Of a DNA stretch of 64,000 nt, positions 18,269-27,185 are shown one piece after another (the stretch's first letter is position 1; each line of letters opens with the position of its first letter). The DNA comes from Euzebyales bacterium (GTDB taxonomy: Bacteria; Actinomycetota; Nitriliruptoria; Euzebyales; JAHELV01). The position numbers were made by a program, and so were the translations under genes. The notes beneath the pieces were generated by a model that was given only the letters and a program-made list of their open reading frames with translations, was not told where the DNA came from and made no database searches. The stretch lies in assembly GCA_035461305.1 (NCBI GenBank), contig DATHVN010000141.1, forward strand, positions 1-64,000. The letters are read 5' to 3'.

Positions 18269-19747
18269 ATGACCTCAGGCAGCGATAGCGGTAGGTCACG
18301 CGACCAGGCCTCAGGCAGCGACAGCGGTAGGTCACGCGACCAGACCTCAGGCAGCGACCATGATCAGGCACCGGGCCGGCACGACACCGGTCTGCACGCC
18401 CGGATGCGTCGGCTGCCGAGCATCGACCAGCTGCTGGCTGCGGCGGCGGACCTGGTCGCCGAGCACGGTCGCGCAGGCGTCACCGAGGCGCTGCGGGCGG
18501 TCGTCGACACCGCACGCGGAGTGGTGCGCGACGGCGGCCCGGCCGCGACAACGAGCGACCTGCTGGCCGCGGCCGGCGACCACATCGCGCGTCGGCGTCC
18601 AGCACCGCTCCAACCGGTGATCAACGCCACCGGCGTCGTCGTCCACACCAACCTCGGGCGCGCGCCGCTGGCCGCCGCCGCCCGCAACGCCCTGCTCGAG
18701 GCCGCCGGCTACTGCGACCTGGAGTACGACGTCGCGACGGGCCGCCGAGGATCACGCACCAGCCGGCTCGAACCCCTGCTGTGCGAGCTGACAGGAGCGG
18801 AGGCGGCGTTCGCCGTCAACAACGCAGCCGCCGCCCTGGTGCTCACGCTGGCTGCGCTCGCCAACGGCCGGGGCGTCGTGGTGTCGCGTGGTGAGCTCAT
18901 CGAGATCGGTGGCTCGTTCCGGCTGCCGGACATCATGGCAGCGTCCGGCGCGCGCCTGGTCGAGGTCGGCACGACCAACAGGACCCGCGCCGACGACTAC
19001 CTCGCGGCCGACGACGCGGCCGCCATCCTGACCCTCCATCCCTCGAACTACCGGATCGTCGGGTTCGTCGCGCAGCCGACGCTGCCGGAGCTGGCCGCGG
19101 TCGCCGCCAAGCGCCGGATCCCACTGCTGTACGACACCGGTTCGGGACTGCTCCACGGATCGTCCGGTGCGCTGGCCGGTGAGCCCGCCGTCGCCGACGC
19201 CCTGCGTGACGGCGCCGACCTCGTGCTGTGCAGCTGCGACAAGCTGCTCGGTGGACCCCAGGCCGGTCTGCTGTTCGGCAGCGCCGAGCTGATCGAACGC
19301 TGCCACCGGCATCCCCTGGCACGGGCGCTGCGCCTGGACAAGCTGCGGATCGCCGCCCTGCAGGCGACCCTCGAGCTGCACCTGCGGGACCGGAGCGCCG
19401 AGATCCCCGTCTGGCGCATGCTGCACGCCGGCGACGACGAGCTGGCGTCCCGCTGTGGACGACTTGTCGATGCGCTTACGGCACGGGGTGTGGCTGCCAC
19501 GGTCGTGGACGACGCGGGGCTCCCCGGCGGTGGGGCGGCACCAGACGCCGTGCTCACCGGACCCGTCGTCAGGATCACCGTCGACGGACCCACCGAGGTC
19601 GCCGACCGGCTGCGTGGCGGACGGCCTCCGGTCGTGGTCCGCGTCGCGGACGACGCCGTCATGGTGGACCTGCGCACCGTCGATCCTGGTAACGAGGCGC
19701 TGCTCGCCGAGCGCGTGGCCGCGGCGGGTGGGCACGCGGACCGATGA
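18269..19747 (+). CDS. selA: L-seryl-tRNA(Sec) selenium transferase
   Basis: 492 residues. A PLP-dependent fold-type I enzyme with Lys325 in CSCDKLLGGPQAGLL as the cofactor lysine, and VINATGVVVHTNLGRAPL, a SelA hallmark, near residue 115. It converts seryl-tRNA(Sec) to selenocysteinyl-tRNA(Sec) using selenophosphate. The first 30 residues come from a 36-bp tandem repeat (12-residue unit SGSDSGRSRDQ plus one residue) with no SelA counterpart. An in-frame ATG at 18404, just before RRLPSIDQLL, could be the true start. The stop overlaps the start of the ClC gene (ATGA), so expression is coupled to the transporter and then to selB. Confidence 0.94.
   Translation: MTSGSDSGRSRDQASGSDSGRSRDQTSGSDHDQAPGRHDTGLHARMRRLPSIDQLLAAAADLVAEHGRAGVTEALRAVVDTARGVVRDGGPAATTSDLLAAAGDHIARRRPAPLQPVINATGVVVHTNLGRAPLAAAARNALLEAAGYCDLEYDVATGRRGSRTSRLEPLLCELTGAEAAFAVNNAAAALVLTLAALANGRGVVVSRGELIEIGGSFRLPDIMAASGARLVEVGTTNRTRADDYLAADDAAAILTLHPSNYRIVGFVAQPTLPELAAVAAKRRIPLLYDTGSGLLHGSSGALAGEPAVADALRDGADLVLCSCDKLLGGPQAGLLFGSAELIERCHRHPLARALRLDKLRIAALQATLELHLRDRSAEIPVWRMLHAGDDELASRCGRLVDALTARGVAATVVDDAGLPGGGAAPDAVLTGPVVRITVDGPTEVADRLRGGRPPVVVRVADDAVMVDLRTVDPGNEALLAERVAAAGGHADR
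18272..18358 (+). repeat. 36-bp tandem repeat, 2.4 copies
   Basis: Copies lie at 18272-18307 and 18308-18343, with a partial third at 18344-18358. The two full copies differ at only two positions. The unit length is a multiple of three, so it stays in frame with selA and would add a Ser/Asp/Arg-rich tail. It also lies in the short divergent interval next to the MBL-fold gene and could hold regulatory sites instead. Confidence 0.85.
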
Positions 19748-21888
19748 CGCCGGACACTCCGGTGAACGAATCCGGCGAGGACACTCAGCGCGGCGCGACC
19801 CGGACCACGGTGTCGCGCCTGCGCCGCCAGCCCGGGGAGACCACCGGTGACTGGATCCGCAGGACCCGGCGCCAGACGGTGCCCCACCTGCAGGGCGAGC
19901 CCCTGATGATCTCGCTGGCCGTCGCGGTGGGCCTGGGCACCGGCCTGCTGGCTGCGGCGCTGATCGGCGTCATCGCGGTCGTCCAGCGGGTGGCGTTCGG
20001 CACACACGCCTCGTGGCCACTGGTCCTGCTGGTGCCCACCGTGGGAGCGTTGGTCGTCGGCCTGATCGTGACCTACGTGGCGCCCGAGAGCAGCGGCAGC
20101 GGCGTCATCCAGGTGATGACGACGGTCGCGACCCACGGTGGTCGGTTTCGCGGACGCGTGCCGTTCGCGGGTGTCGCCGCGTCGGGCATCGCACTGGGCA
20201 CGGGCGCCTCGGGCGGACGCGAGGGACCGATCGTGCTGATCGGCGGGAGCGTCGGGTCGCTGCTCGGACGGCTGTTCGCTGTCGGTGAAGAGCGCATGCG
20301 GACCCTCGTCGCGGCCGGCGCCGCGGCAGGCATCGGCGCCTCGTTCAACGCCCCGATCGGCGGGATGCTGTTCGCGATCGAGCTCATCATCGGCCGCTTC
20401 CGCGCGTCGGTCCTGCAGGCGGTCGTCGTGGCGTCGGTGGTGGGCTCCGTCACCACGCGGGAGATCATCGGTCCCGGGATCATCTATGAGCCGGCGACGC
20501 TGTACACGTTCTCGGACGCGCGCGAGCTGGGCCTGTACGCGGTGCTCGGCGTCGCCGCGGCCCTGTTCGGCATCGCCTTCCTCTACGGCGAGGACCTGGC
20601 CAAGCGTGTCTTCGCGCGGCTGCAGATCTGGCGCCCCCTGAAGTTGGGGCTCGGCGGGCTCGGGGTTGGTCTCATCGCGCTCGCCGTGCCGGAGGTGCTC
20701 GGCACGGGTGACAACCTCCCACCGATCGACGGCATCCGCGACCCCATCCAGCGGATGCTCGACGCAGAGATCGGCGCCAGCTACGCGGCGGTCGGCCTGC
20801 TGCTGATCCTGGCCTTCGCCAAGCTGGTCGCCACCTGCCTGTCGATCGGCAGCGGCAACGCGGTCGGCACGTTTGCTCCCACGATCTTCTGCGGCGCCGC
20901 GGTCGGCGGGGCTGTCGGGCACGTGGCCGCCGAGCTGCTACCCGATGCGGGTGTACAGCCCGGCGCCTTCGCCCTCGTCGGCATGGCGGCCGTGTTCGCC
21001 GCCGCGGCACGCGCGCCGCTGACCGCGATCGTCATCGCCTTCGAGCTGACCAGCGACTACGAGCTGGTGCTGCCGCTGATGCTCGCGGCCGGCCTGGCGA
21101 CGTTCATCGCGGACCGCATCCAGCCCGAGTCGGTCTACACCTGGCCACTGGCCAAGCGCGGCATCGTCTACGGCGAGCCTGAGGACGTCGACCTGATGCA
21201 GACGGTGCGCGTCAGCGAGGTCATGACGACCGACCCCGACATGCTCACCGCCGACATGACCCTGCCCGAGGCCCGCGCCGAGTTCCGCCGGACCGGGCAC
21301 CACGGCTTCCCTGTGCTCGACGCGGACCGCCGGCTGGTCGGCGTGTGCACGTTGACGGATGTGGCCGTCGGGGACGCCGGTGACGACGGCCTCACGGTCG
21401 GTCAGGTCTGCACCCACCAGATGCTGACGGTTACGCCGCAGGATCCCGTCTTCCTGGCACTCCGGCGCATGGCGATGATCGACGTCGGCCGCCTACCGGT
21501 CGTGGCCGCCCACGACCACCGGCAGCTCGTCGGGCTGATCCGCCGCTCCGACCTCGTCACCGCCTACCGCCAGGCGGTCACACGCTCGTTGGTCTCCCAG
21601 CACCGCACCGAGCTGCGCCGGCTGCGCGATCTGGTCGGGACCAACTTCGTCGAGGTCCGCGTGACCGACGCCAGCCCGGCGACGGGACGGCAGATCCGGT
21701 CGGTCGCGTGGCCACGCCACACGCTGCTGACCAGCGTGCACCGCGACGGTGACCTGATCTTGCCGGACGGGTCGACCGAGCTGCGTCCCGGGGACAGGGT
21801 CAGCGCCATCGTCGACGACGACCACCTGCCGGAGGTGCGCCAGCTGCTGACGGGGTCGGCGGACCCCGGTACCACGGAGGAGTCGTGA
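19744..21888 (+). CDS. ClC-family chloride/anion channel or antiporter with CBS and RCK_C-like domains
   Basis: 714 residues. About 10-11 membrane segments (residues about 55-470) carry the ClC selectivity motifs GSG (in SGSGVIQV), GREGPIVLIGG with the gating Glu160, and GNAVGTFAPTIF. The gating glutamate indicates a working ClC fold, and H+ antiport is possible. Two CBS domains follow (about 490-620) and then a TrkA_C/RCK_C-like ligand domain (about 640-705, ending in LRPGDRVSAIV). It is translationally coupled at both ends, overlapping selA by 4 bp and selB by 4 bp, so it is made in step with selenocysteine machinery. Whether it carries chloride or a selenium oxyanion cannot be told from sequence. 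Confidence 0.93.
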   Translation: MTPDTPVNESGEDTQRGATRTTVSRLRRQPGETTGDWIRRTRRQTVPHLQGEPLMISLAVAVGLGTGLLAAALIGVIAVVQRVAFGTHASWPLVLLVPTVGALVVGLIVTYVAPESSGSGVIQVMTTVATHGGRFRGRVPFAGVAASGIALGTGASGGREGPIVLIGGSVGSLLGRLFAVGEERMRTLVAAGAAAGIGASFNAPIGGMLFAIELIIGRFRASVLQAVVVASVVGSVTTREIIGPGIIYEPATLYTFSDARELGLYAVLGVAAALFGIAFLYGEDLAKRVFARLQIWRPLKLGLGGLGVGLIALAVPEVLGTGDNLPPIDGIRDPIQRMLDAEIGASYAAVGLLLILAFAKLVATCLSIGSGNAVGTFAPTIFCGAAVGGAVGHVAAELLPDAGVQPGAFALVGMAAVFAAAARAPLTAIVIAFELTSDYELVLPLMLAAGLATFIADRIQPESVYTWPLAKRGIVYGEPEDVDLMQTVRVSEVMTTDPDMLTADMTLPEARAEFRRTGHHGFPVLDADRRLVGVCTLTDVAVGDAGDDGLTVGQVCTHQMLTVTPQDPVFLALRRMAMIDVGRLPVVAAHDHRQLVGLIRRSDLVTAYRQAVTRSLVSQHRTELRRLRDLVGTNFVEVRVTDASPATGRQIRSVAWPRHTLLTSVHRDGDLILPDGSTELRPGDRVSAIVDDDHLPEVRQLLTGSADPGTTEES

Positions 21889-23738
21889 TGCACGTCATCT
21901 GCACTGCCGGTCATGTCGACCACGGCAAGTCCAGCCTGGTCTCAGCACTGACCGACATGCAGCCGGACCGCTACGCCGAGGAGCGCCGGCGGGGCCTCAC
22001 GATCGACTTGGGCTTCGCATGGTTCGACCTCGACGACGATCACACGATCGCGTTCGTCGACCTTCCCGGGCACGAGCGGTTCATCGGCAACATGCTGGCG
22101 GGCGCCGGCCCGATCGAGGTGGCGCTGCTGGTGGTGGCCGCCAACGAGGGCTGGATGCCACAGAGCCGTGAGCACCTGCAGATCCTCGACCTACTTGGCG
22201 TGCGCCACGGCGTCGTCGCGCTGACCAAGATTGACACCGTCGACGACGAGCTGGTCGAGCTCGCCGAGCTCGAGGTGCTCGAGGGGCTGGAGCGCACAAC
22301 GCTGGCCGGCTGCCCGATCGTGCGCACCAGCGCGCTCACCGGCGAGGGGCTCGACGATCTGCGGGACGCCATGCGCGACGTCTGCGACCGGGTCGGCGCC
22401 GCGGCGGATCGGGGACGTCCACGGCTGTGGATCGATCGGGCCTTCACGATCCGCGGGGCCGGCACGGTCGTCACGGGCACCCTTGGCGGCGGCACGCTGC
22501 AGGTCGGCGACGAGCTGGCGGTGCTGCCCGGCGGAGCCCGTGGCAGGGCGCGGTCGCTGCAGAGCCTGGACACGGACCGCACGACGGTCGGACCGGGCAG
22601 CCGCGTCGCGGTGAACCTCGCGGGTGTCGACCGTGCGGACGCGGAGCGCGGAGCGGCGCTCGTGCGACCGGACCAGTGGCGCACGACCCGCACCTTCGAC
22701 GCGTGGCTGCGCGTGCTGCCAGGGCATCAGGTCCGCTCGACAGGAGCATGGCACGTCCACATCGGATCCTCGGAGCACGTCGCACGGGTGTGGCCGCTGG
22801 CGGACCGTCAGATCGTCGGTCCCGCCTCGGGTCCGGTGCGCATCGAGCTGCGGGGCGCCTGCGCGATCGAGGCAGGCGACCGCCTGGTCCTACGTGAGGT
22901 CGGCCGCGGAGTGACGGTGGCCGGCGGGCCGGTGCTCGACCCCGCTCCACCGCGGCGGCCACGCGGCCCGCGGCGGCAGGTGCGCGTGGCGCAGCTGGCG
23001 GCCCGGCTCGAGGCGCTCGACGACCGGGACCGGCTGCTCGCCCTGCACACCGCCGAGCGCGGTGCCGCGGCGATCAGCGACGCACATGCCGTCACGGGTA
23101 CCTCGCCCGCCCATCCGCCCTCGGACGTCGAGGTGCTCGGCGACCACTACGTCGACGCCGATCACCTGCGGCGGTGGGCGGACGCGATCCGCGACGCGCT
23201 CACCGCCCACCACACCACCCACCCACTGGCCCGCACCGCACCACGTGCCGTCGTCGATCGGGCGGTGGCCGAGCAGGGCTGCCCGGGATCGGTGATGGAC
23301 GACGTGGTGATCTGGTGTGAGGGCGCCGGGCTGGTGACACGCGAGGCGGCGGGCCTGCGGCTTCCCGACCACCGCGTCGCGCTCGACGAGGACCAGCAGC
23401 GCGCCCGTGACGCGCTGCTCGCGGCACTGGACGCCAGGCCCTTCGCCCCACCGTCGCTCAGCGACGCGGCCGCCTCCGCCGGCGTCTCGCGTCCGCTGTG
23501 GACCGAGATGGAGTCGTCGGGGCAGGTGGTGCGGCTGGCGCCGGACATCGCGATGACCGCCACGGCGATCGAGGACGCGACGGCCCTTCTACGGTCCGCC
23601 GCTGTCGACGGCCCGCTGACGGCTTCGGAGGCACGCCAGGTGCTCGGCACCAGCCGCAAGTACGTGCTTCCGCTGCTCGAAGAGCTCGATCGGCGCGGTG
23701 TCACGCGCCGCCAGGGAGACACCCGCACGTTCATCTGA
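21885..23738 (+). CDS. selB: selenocysteine-specific elongation factor
   Basis: 617 residues. G1 GHVDHGKSSLV, G3 DLPGHERFIG and G4 TKID show a translational GTPase. EF-Tu-like domains 2 and 3 follow, then the SelB-specific winged-helix domains. The last (SRKYVLPLLEELDRRGVTRR, near residue 590) is the one that binds the SECIS hairpin of selenoprotein mRNAs. It delivers Sec-tRNA to in-frame UGA codons. The start is GTG at 21885, or the next codon ATG at 21888, overlapping the ClC stop. With selA this shows the organism decodes selenocysteine. selD, selC and a selenoprotein gene are not in this window. Confidence 0.95.
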   Translation: MMHVICTAGHVDHGKSSLVSALTDMQPDRYAEERRRGLTIDLGFAWFDLDDDHTIAFVDLPGHERFIGNMLAGAGPIEVALLVVAANEGWMPQSREHLQILDLLGVRHGVVALTKIDTVDDELVELAELEVLEGLERTTLAGCPIVRTSALTGEGLDDLRDAMRDVCDRVGAAADRGRPRLWIDRAFTIRGAGTVVTGTLGGGTLQVGDELAVLPGGARGRARSLQSLDTDRTTVGPGSRVAVNLAGVDRADAERGAALVRPDQWRTTRTFDAWLRVLPGHQVRSTGAWHVHIGSSEHVARVWPLADRQIVGPASGPVRIELRGACAIEAGDRLVLREVGRGVTVAGGPVLDPAPPRRPRGPRRQVRVAQLAARLEALDDRDRLLALHTAERGAAAISDAHAVTGTSPAHPPSDVEVLGDHYVDADHLRRWADAIRDALTAHHTTHPLARTAPRAVVDRAVAEQGCPGSVMDDVVIWCEGAGLVTREAAGLRLPDHRVALDEDQQRARDALLAALDARPFAPPSLSDAAASAGVSRPLWTEMESSGQVVRLAPDIAMTATAIEDATALLRSAAVDGPLTASEARQVLGTSRKYVLPLLEELDRRGVTRRQGDTRTFI

Positions 23739-23783
23739 GCGACGCCCCGGGAGCCACCGTCGCGCCAGGTAGCGTGGGGCCCG

Positions 23784-25310
23784 ATGGACACCTTCGTCGA
23801 GTACGAGCAGCACGACGCGGTCGGCCTGGCCGCCGCCGTCCGCGACGGGGAGGTGACCCCGCACGAGCTGCTCGACGCCGCCATCGCACGCATCGAGCGC
23901 CACAACCCCGTCGTCAACGCCGTGGTCACGACCGCGTTCGACCGCGCGCGCCGCGCGATCGACGCCGGGCCGCCCGACGGGCCCCTGCGGGGCGTGCCGT
24001 TCCTGCTCAAGGACCTGAACCACGCGTGGTCCGGGGTGCGCATGACCGGCGGCTCACGCGCGATGCGGTCCTACATCCCCGCATACAGCGCCACGCTCGT
24101 CCAACGCCTCGAGGCGGCAGGCCTGGTCCCGCTCGGGATGACCAACGTGCCCGAGTTCGGCATCACCCCGGTGACCGAGCCGGACCTGCACGGCATCTGC
24201 GCGAACCCGTGGGATCCCACGCGGTCGGCGGGCGGATCGTCTGGCGGTTCAGGCGCGGCCGTCGCATCGCGGATGGTCCCCGCAGCCTCGGCGTCGGACG
24301 GCGGCGGGTCGATCAGGATCCCCGCGAGTCACTGCGGCCTGTTCGGCCTCAAACCGACGCGGGCGCGCACGCCGAGCGGTCCGGTCGGCGCCGACGGCCT
24401 GTTCGGTCTCAGCGTCAGCCACGCCCTGACCCGCTCGGTTCGTGACTCGGCGGTCCTGCTGGACGCGACGCACGGCCCCGAGCAGGGGGACCCTTACGCG
24501 GCGCCGTCGCCGGAGCGCCCGTTCGCCGATGAGGTCGGCACCGACCCGGGAACGCTGCGCATCGGCGTGGTCGACGGCGGGATCTTCCACGACGACATCC
24601 ATCCCCAGTGCCGCGCAGCGGTCGTGTCCGCCACCGACCTCGTCGGCGACCTCGGGCACGAGGTCGTGCCGCTCCGGTTGAACATCGACCGCATGGCCAC
24701 GGTCGAGGCGATGCTGGTCCTGCTGGCCGCCTCGACCGCCGCGTCGCTCGACGACGTCGCCCGGCTGAACCGGCAGCGCGCGCCGCGTGCTGCGCAGTAC
24801 GAGCTGACGACATGGGTGCTGGGCCTCGTCGGGGGCAGGTTGACCGGCCGGGAGACGGCGGCGGCGCTCAACCACGTCCGCGCCGTGGGGCGCACCGTCG
24901 CGGCGCAGCTTGTCGACGAGCGCATCGACGCGATCCTGACCGCGACGCTGGCCGAGCCGCCGATGCGTCACCGCGCGCTCGACCCCACGCCCGCGGAGGA
25001 GCGCGTGCTCAGAGCGCTGCGCCGCGCGCCCGTGCGCCCCGCCCTGCTGGCCGTGTTCCAGCAGCTGGCCCAGCGAGTGCTCGCCGCCATCCCGAGCCTG
25101 CCGCTGTTCAACATCACGGGACAGCCGGCGATGTCGGTGCCGCTGCACTGGACGCCTGACGGGCTGCCCGTGGGCGTACAGTTCGCCGGCCGCTTCGGTG
25201 ATGAGGCCACCCTGCTGCGGCTCGCGGGGCAGCTCGAGGCCGCGCGCCCGTGGTTCGACCGCCGCCCACCGCTGGCGACCGGGGCGCGCAGCCCCAACCG
25301 AATCGCCTGA
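23784..25310 (+). CDS. amidase signature family enzyme
   Basis: 508 residues. The amidase signature is complete: the lysine in FLLKDLN (about residue 75), the Gly/Ser-rich GGSSGGSGAAVAS, and SDGGGSIRIPASHCGLFGLK, giving the Ser-cisSer-Lys triad. These enzymes hydrolyse amide bonds; GatA-like and 6-aminohexanoate-cyclic-dimer hydrolase-like members share this layout. No gatB or gatC lies nearby, so a catabolic amidase is more likely than the tRNA amidotransferase. It starts 45 bp after selB and may be read from the sel operon. A hairpin repeat lies beyond its end. Confidence 0.9.
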   Translation: MDTFVEYEQHDAVGLAAAVRDGEVTPHELLDAAIARIERHNPVVNAVVTTAFDRARRAIDAGPPDGPLRGVPFLLKDLNHAWSGVRMTGGSRAMRSYIPAYSATLVQRLEAAGLVPLGMTNVPEFGITPVTEPDLHGICANPWDPTRSAGGSSGGSGAAVASRMVPAASASDGGGSIRIPASHCGLFGLKPTRARTPSGPVGADGLFGLSVSHALTRSVRDSAVLLDATHGPEQGDPYAAPSPERPFADEVGTDPGTLRIGVVDGGIFHDDIHPQCRAAVVSATDLVGDLGHEVVPLRLNIDRMATVEAMLVLLAASTAASLDDVARLNRQRAPRAAQYELTTWVLGLVGGRLTGRETAAALNHVRAVGRTVAAQLVDERIDAILTATLAEPPMRHRALDPTPAEERVLRALRRAPVRPALLAVFQQLAQRVLAAIPSLPLFNITGQPAMSVPLHWTPDGLPVGVQFAGRFGDEATLLRLAGQLEAARPWFDRRPPLATGARSPNRIA

Positions 25311-25434
25311 CACGTGCCGAGGGTGTCTCGAGGTCCCGCTCGGGGGACGATCGGCGCGTCGTCGGTGCCGGGAGCGGACTTCGACGTCGAGCGCAGACCT
25401 CGAGGTGGGGCGCGAACGTCGTGCTCTGCGCAAA

Positions 25435-26110
25435 CTACTGCCCACACCTCGAAGTCCGGCACACAAGGTGGTGTGCCAGACTTCGGGGTGGTGGCCAGCG
25501 GTCGGCGGGGGTGCCCAACACCGGACCGCGGGCGTGGTGGAGGCACTGCTGGCTGACCGACCCGAGCAGCGGGCCCCGGAAGCCGCCGCGGCCGCGGCTG
25601 CCGACCACCAGCAGCGTGCGCGCGTCGGCGGCGTCGGCGGTGAGCACCTTGGTGGGTGAGCCCGACTCGACGTGCCGCTCGATGGTGACGCCCGACGTAT
25701 CGCCCGCGTCGGCGAGCAACGTGTCGAGCTTGTCGAGCGCAGTGCCGCTGGCGTGGGACTCAAGCTCGTCCAGCTGCTGCTTCTCGATGCCGGAGAAGCG
25801 TCGAACGGCGCGGCCTCGCGCAGCGACCGGTACACGTAGACCGCCGTGAGCGTCACCTCGCCCAGCCGCGCCTCGTCGACCGCCCACCACAGCGCCTGCA
25901 CCGAGGCGTCCGACCCGTCGACACCGACAACCACCGCGCGCGTGCCGTCGCCGCCAGCGTCGACCGTGACGTGCCTGGGGATCACTGCGACCGGGACGTC
26001 CGCGCCACCTGGTGGCTGACGGATCCCAGGAGCAGGCCGGCGAACCCGCCCAGGCCACGGCTGCCGACCACGATCAGGTCCGCCTCACCACGGTGGCGCA
26101 GGATCTGCAG
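25435..26110 (-). pseudogene. universal stress protein (two-domain), frameshifted
   Basis: Reading downward, the C-terminal half of one USP domain (EADLIVVGSRGLGGFAGLLL) is followed, in another frame starting at 25985, by the start of a second domain (RAVVVGVDGSDASVQALWWA). After an indel near 25800 the second domain continues as TLLVVGSRGRGGFRGPLLGS. The GxxGxxxx(9)G(S/T) ATP-binding pattern is visible in both. An intact protein would be a tandem USP of about 290 residues. The N-terminal half of the first domain is absent; its place is taken by an antiporter remnant. The end of the second domain is out of frame and overlaps the hairpin repeat. Confidence 0.7.
25445..25490. repeat. hairpin repeat between convergent genes, copy A
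   Basis: Arms 25445-25464 and 25471-25490 are complementary at 18 of 20 positions around a 6-nt loop. The unit contains ACTTCGRGGTG and closely matches the repeat family at 41631-41770. A further unit fragment (CCTCGAGGTGGGGCGCGAAC) lies at about 25408-25427. It sits where the plus-strand amidase meets the minus-strand stress-protein remnant, so it could end transcription from both sides. Confidence 0.7.
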
Positions 26111-26888
26111 GCGGTCGGTCACGGGTCGCGGCGCGTTGCCGATGACCAGCGTGTTGGCGTAGTCGTCGAAGAAGATCACCATGCCCAGCACCGACGTGGC
26201 GACCTGCCCGCGTCGCCGGTCCGGGGCCCACGACGTGACGGTTCGCACGATGCCCGCTGTTCCACGTTGCGGGAGATGATGCCGACCAGCCCGCCGATGA
26301 GCATCGTGAAGACCACGATCGCCATGTGCCTGAGTCGCCGTCCGGCGGGGCGAGCGCGTCGAGCACCCAGACGTTCGGGACGTCGAGCAGGTCGTCCCAC
26401 AGGTTCCGTATGGAGAACCCGTAGGTGCCCCACGCGCCTATCCACACGCCGACCAGCAGCGCGGGATGACCTGCCGGAACACGAGCGCGATCGCGATGGC
26501 GATGAACGGCGGCAGAAGCGACGTCCATCCGGGAATCGTCCCGGTCGTCGCCTCGTCGGCCGGATCCGACCCGTCGGGATCGGTCGAGAAGTCGACGGCG
26601 GAGCCGTCCTCGAGGCCTTGAAGGTCGGCTCGCCGCTTCCGGCCGTGACCTCGGCGACCGCGACCCCGTCCTCGAACGTCAGATCCAGGGCCTCACCGTC
26701 GACCTCGAGCTGGACGCTGGCGTCCTCGGCGACGTCCCCAGCGCTGTGACCTGACGTCGGTGGGCACCCCCGGTGAGCAGCTGCCCGGGCAGATCGACGA
26801 CGTAGCCGACGTCGGCCGGTTGCCCGCGGGCCATCCCCGTGGACCACCACAGGCCGACGATGAGCAGTGCCACGATGCACCCGCGCAC
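26111..26888 (-). pseudogene. NhaC-type Na+/H+ antiporter, 5' remnant with frameshifts
   Basis: Segments typical of NhaC-like sodium/proton antiporters occur in order but in different frames: a signal/first helix (CIVALLIVGLWWSTG), an extracytoplasmic stretch with VQLEVDGEALDLTFEDG, a helix with PALLVGVWIGAWGTYGFS, then MAIVVFTMLIGGLVGIISRN, and finally FFDDYANTLVIGN followed by RPVTDR. The last two are strongly family-specific. Immediately after RPVTDR the frame runs into a universal stress protein, so roughly the C-terminal two thirds of the transporter are missing. At least three indels plus one large deletion are required. Confidence 0.72.
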
Positions 26889-27125
26889 CAGCCTTGCCAG
26901 GCTCGGACGGCTCCACCAAGGTCCATGCGCGCGCCTTTCGCCAGTCCTGGGATCGGAGGTGGCCTGTCAATGGAGCGACAGGCCCGGCGGGGGCGCACAG
27001 GTCGCGGGGCCGCCGCGCGTCGGGTCGGCCGGAAGCGTCATCGACGACACCCCGCCCCGCCGGCGGGCGGCACCCCGAGATCGGCCACCTCGCCGGGCCT
27101 GCCTCCCGCAGCACGTGACGCCGGC

Positions 27126-27185
27126 CCGATGACGGCGGAGGTCAGCCCGCCCATGACGCCGATGACGGCGGAGGTCAGCCCGCCC
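27126..27185. repeat. 27-bp direct repeat, two copies
   Basis: Identical 27-bp units occupy 27126-27152 and 27159-27185, 33 bp apart start to start. The second copy overlaps the last codons of the ridA-like gene (stop at 27175), so the repeat probably arose by duplication of the gene's 3' end. The rest of the 26889-27174 interval holds no gene that I can support. Confidence 0.85.

Noticed and set aside
18272-18358. CRISPR-like 36-bp repeats before selA
   Set aside because: The repeat length is suggestive, but the units are contiguous with no spacers and only 2.4 copies.
23739-23783. tRNA-Sec (selC) near selB
   Set aside because: The spacer after selB is only 45 bp, and no Sec-tRNA-like sequence with a TCA anticodon was found anywhere I looked in the window.
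23784-25310. gatA (glutamyl-tRNA amidotransferase subunit A)
   Set aside because: The amidase signature is shared, but gatB/gatC are absent and the C-terminal region does not look like GatA; a general amidase call is safer.
24249-25985. 578-codon minus-strand open frame crossing the amidase gene
   Set aside because: Only its first 50 or so residues (RAVVVGVDGSDASVQALWW) are real, the start of a USP domain; the rest is antisense to the amidase after a frameshift.
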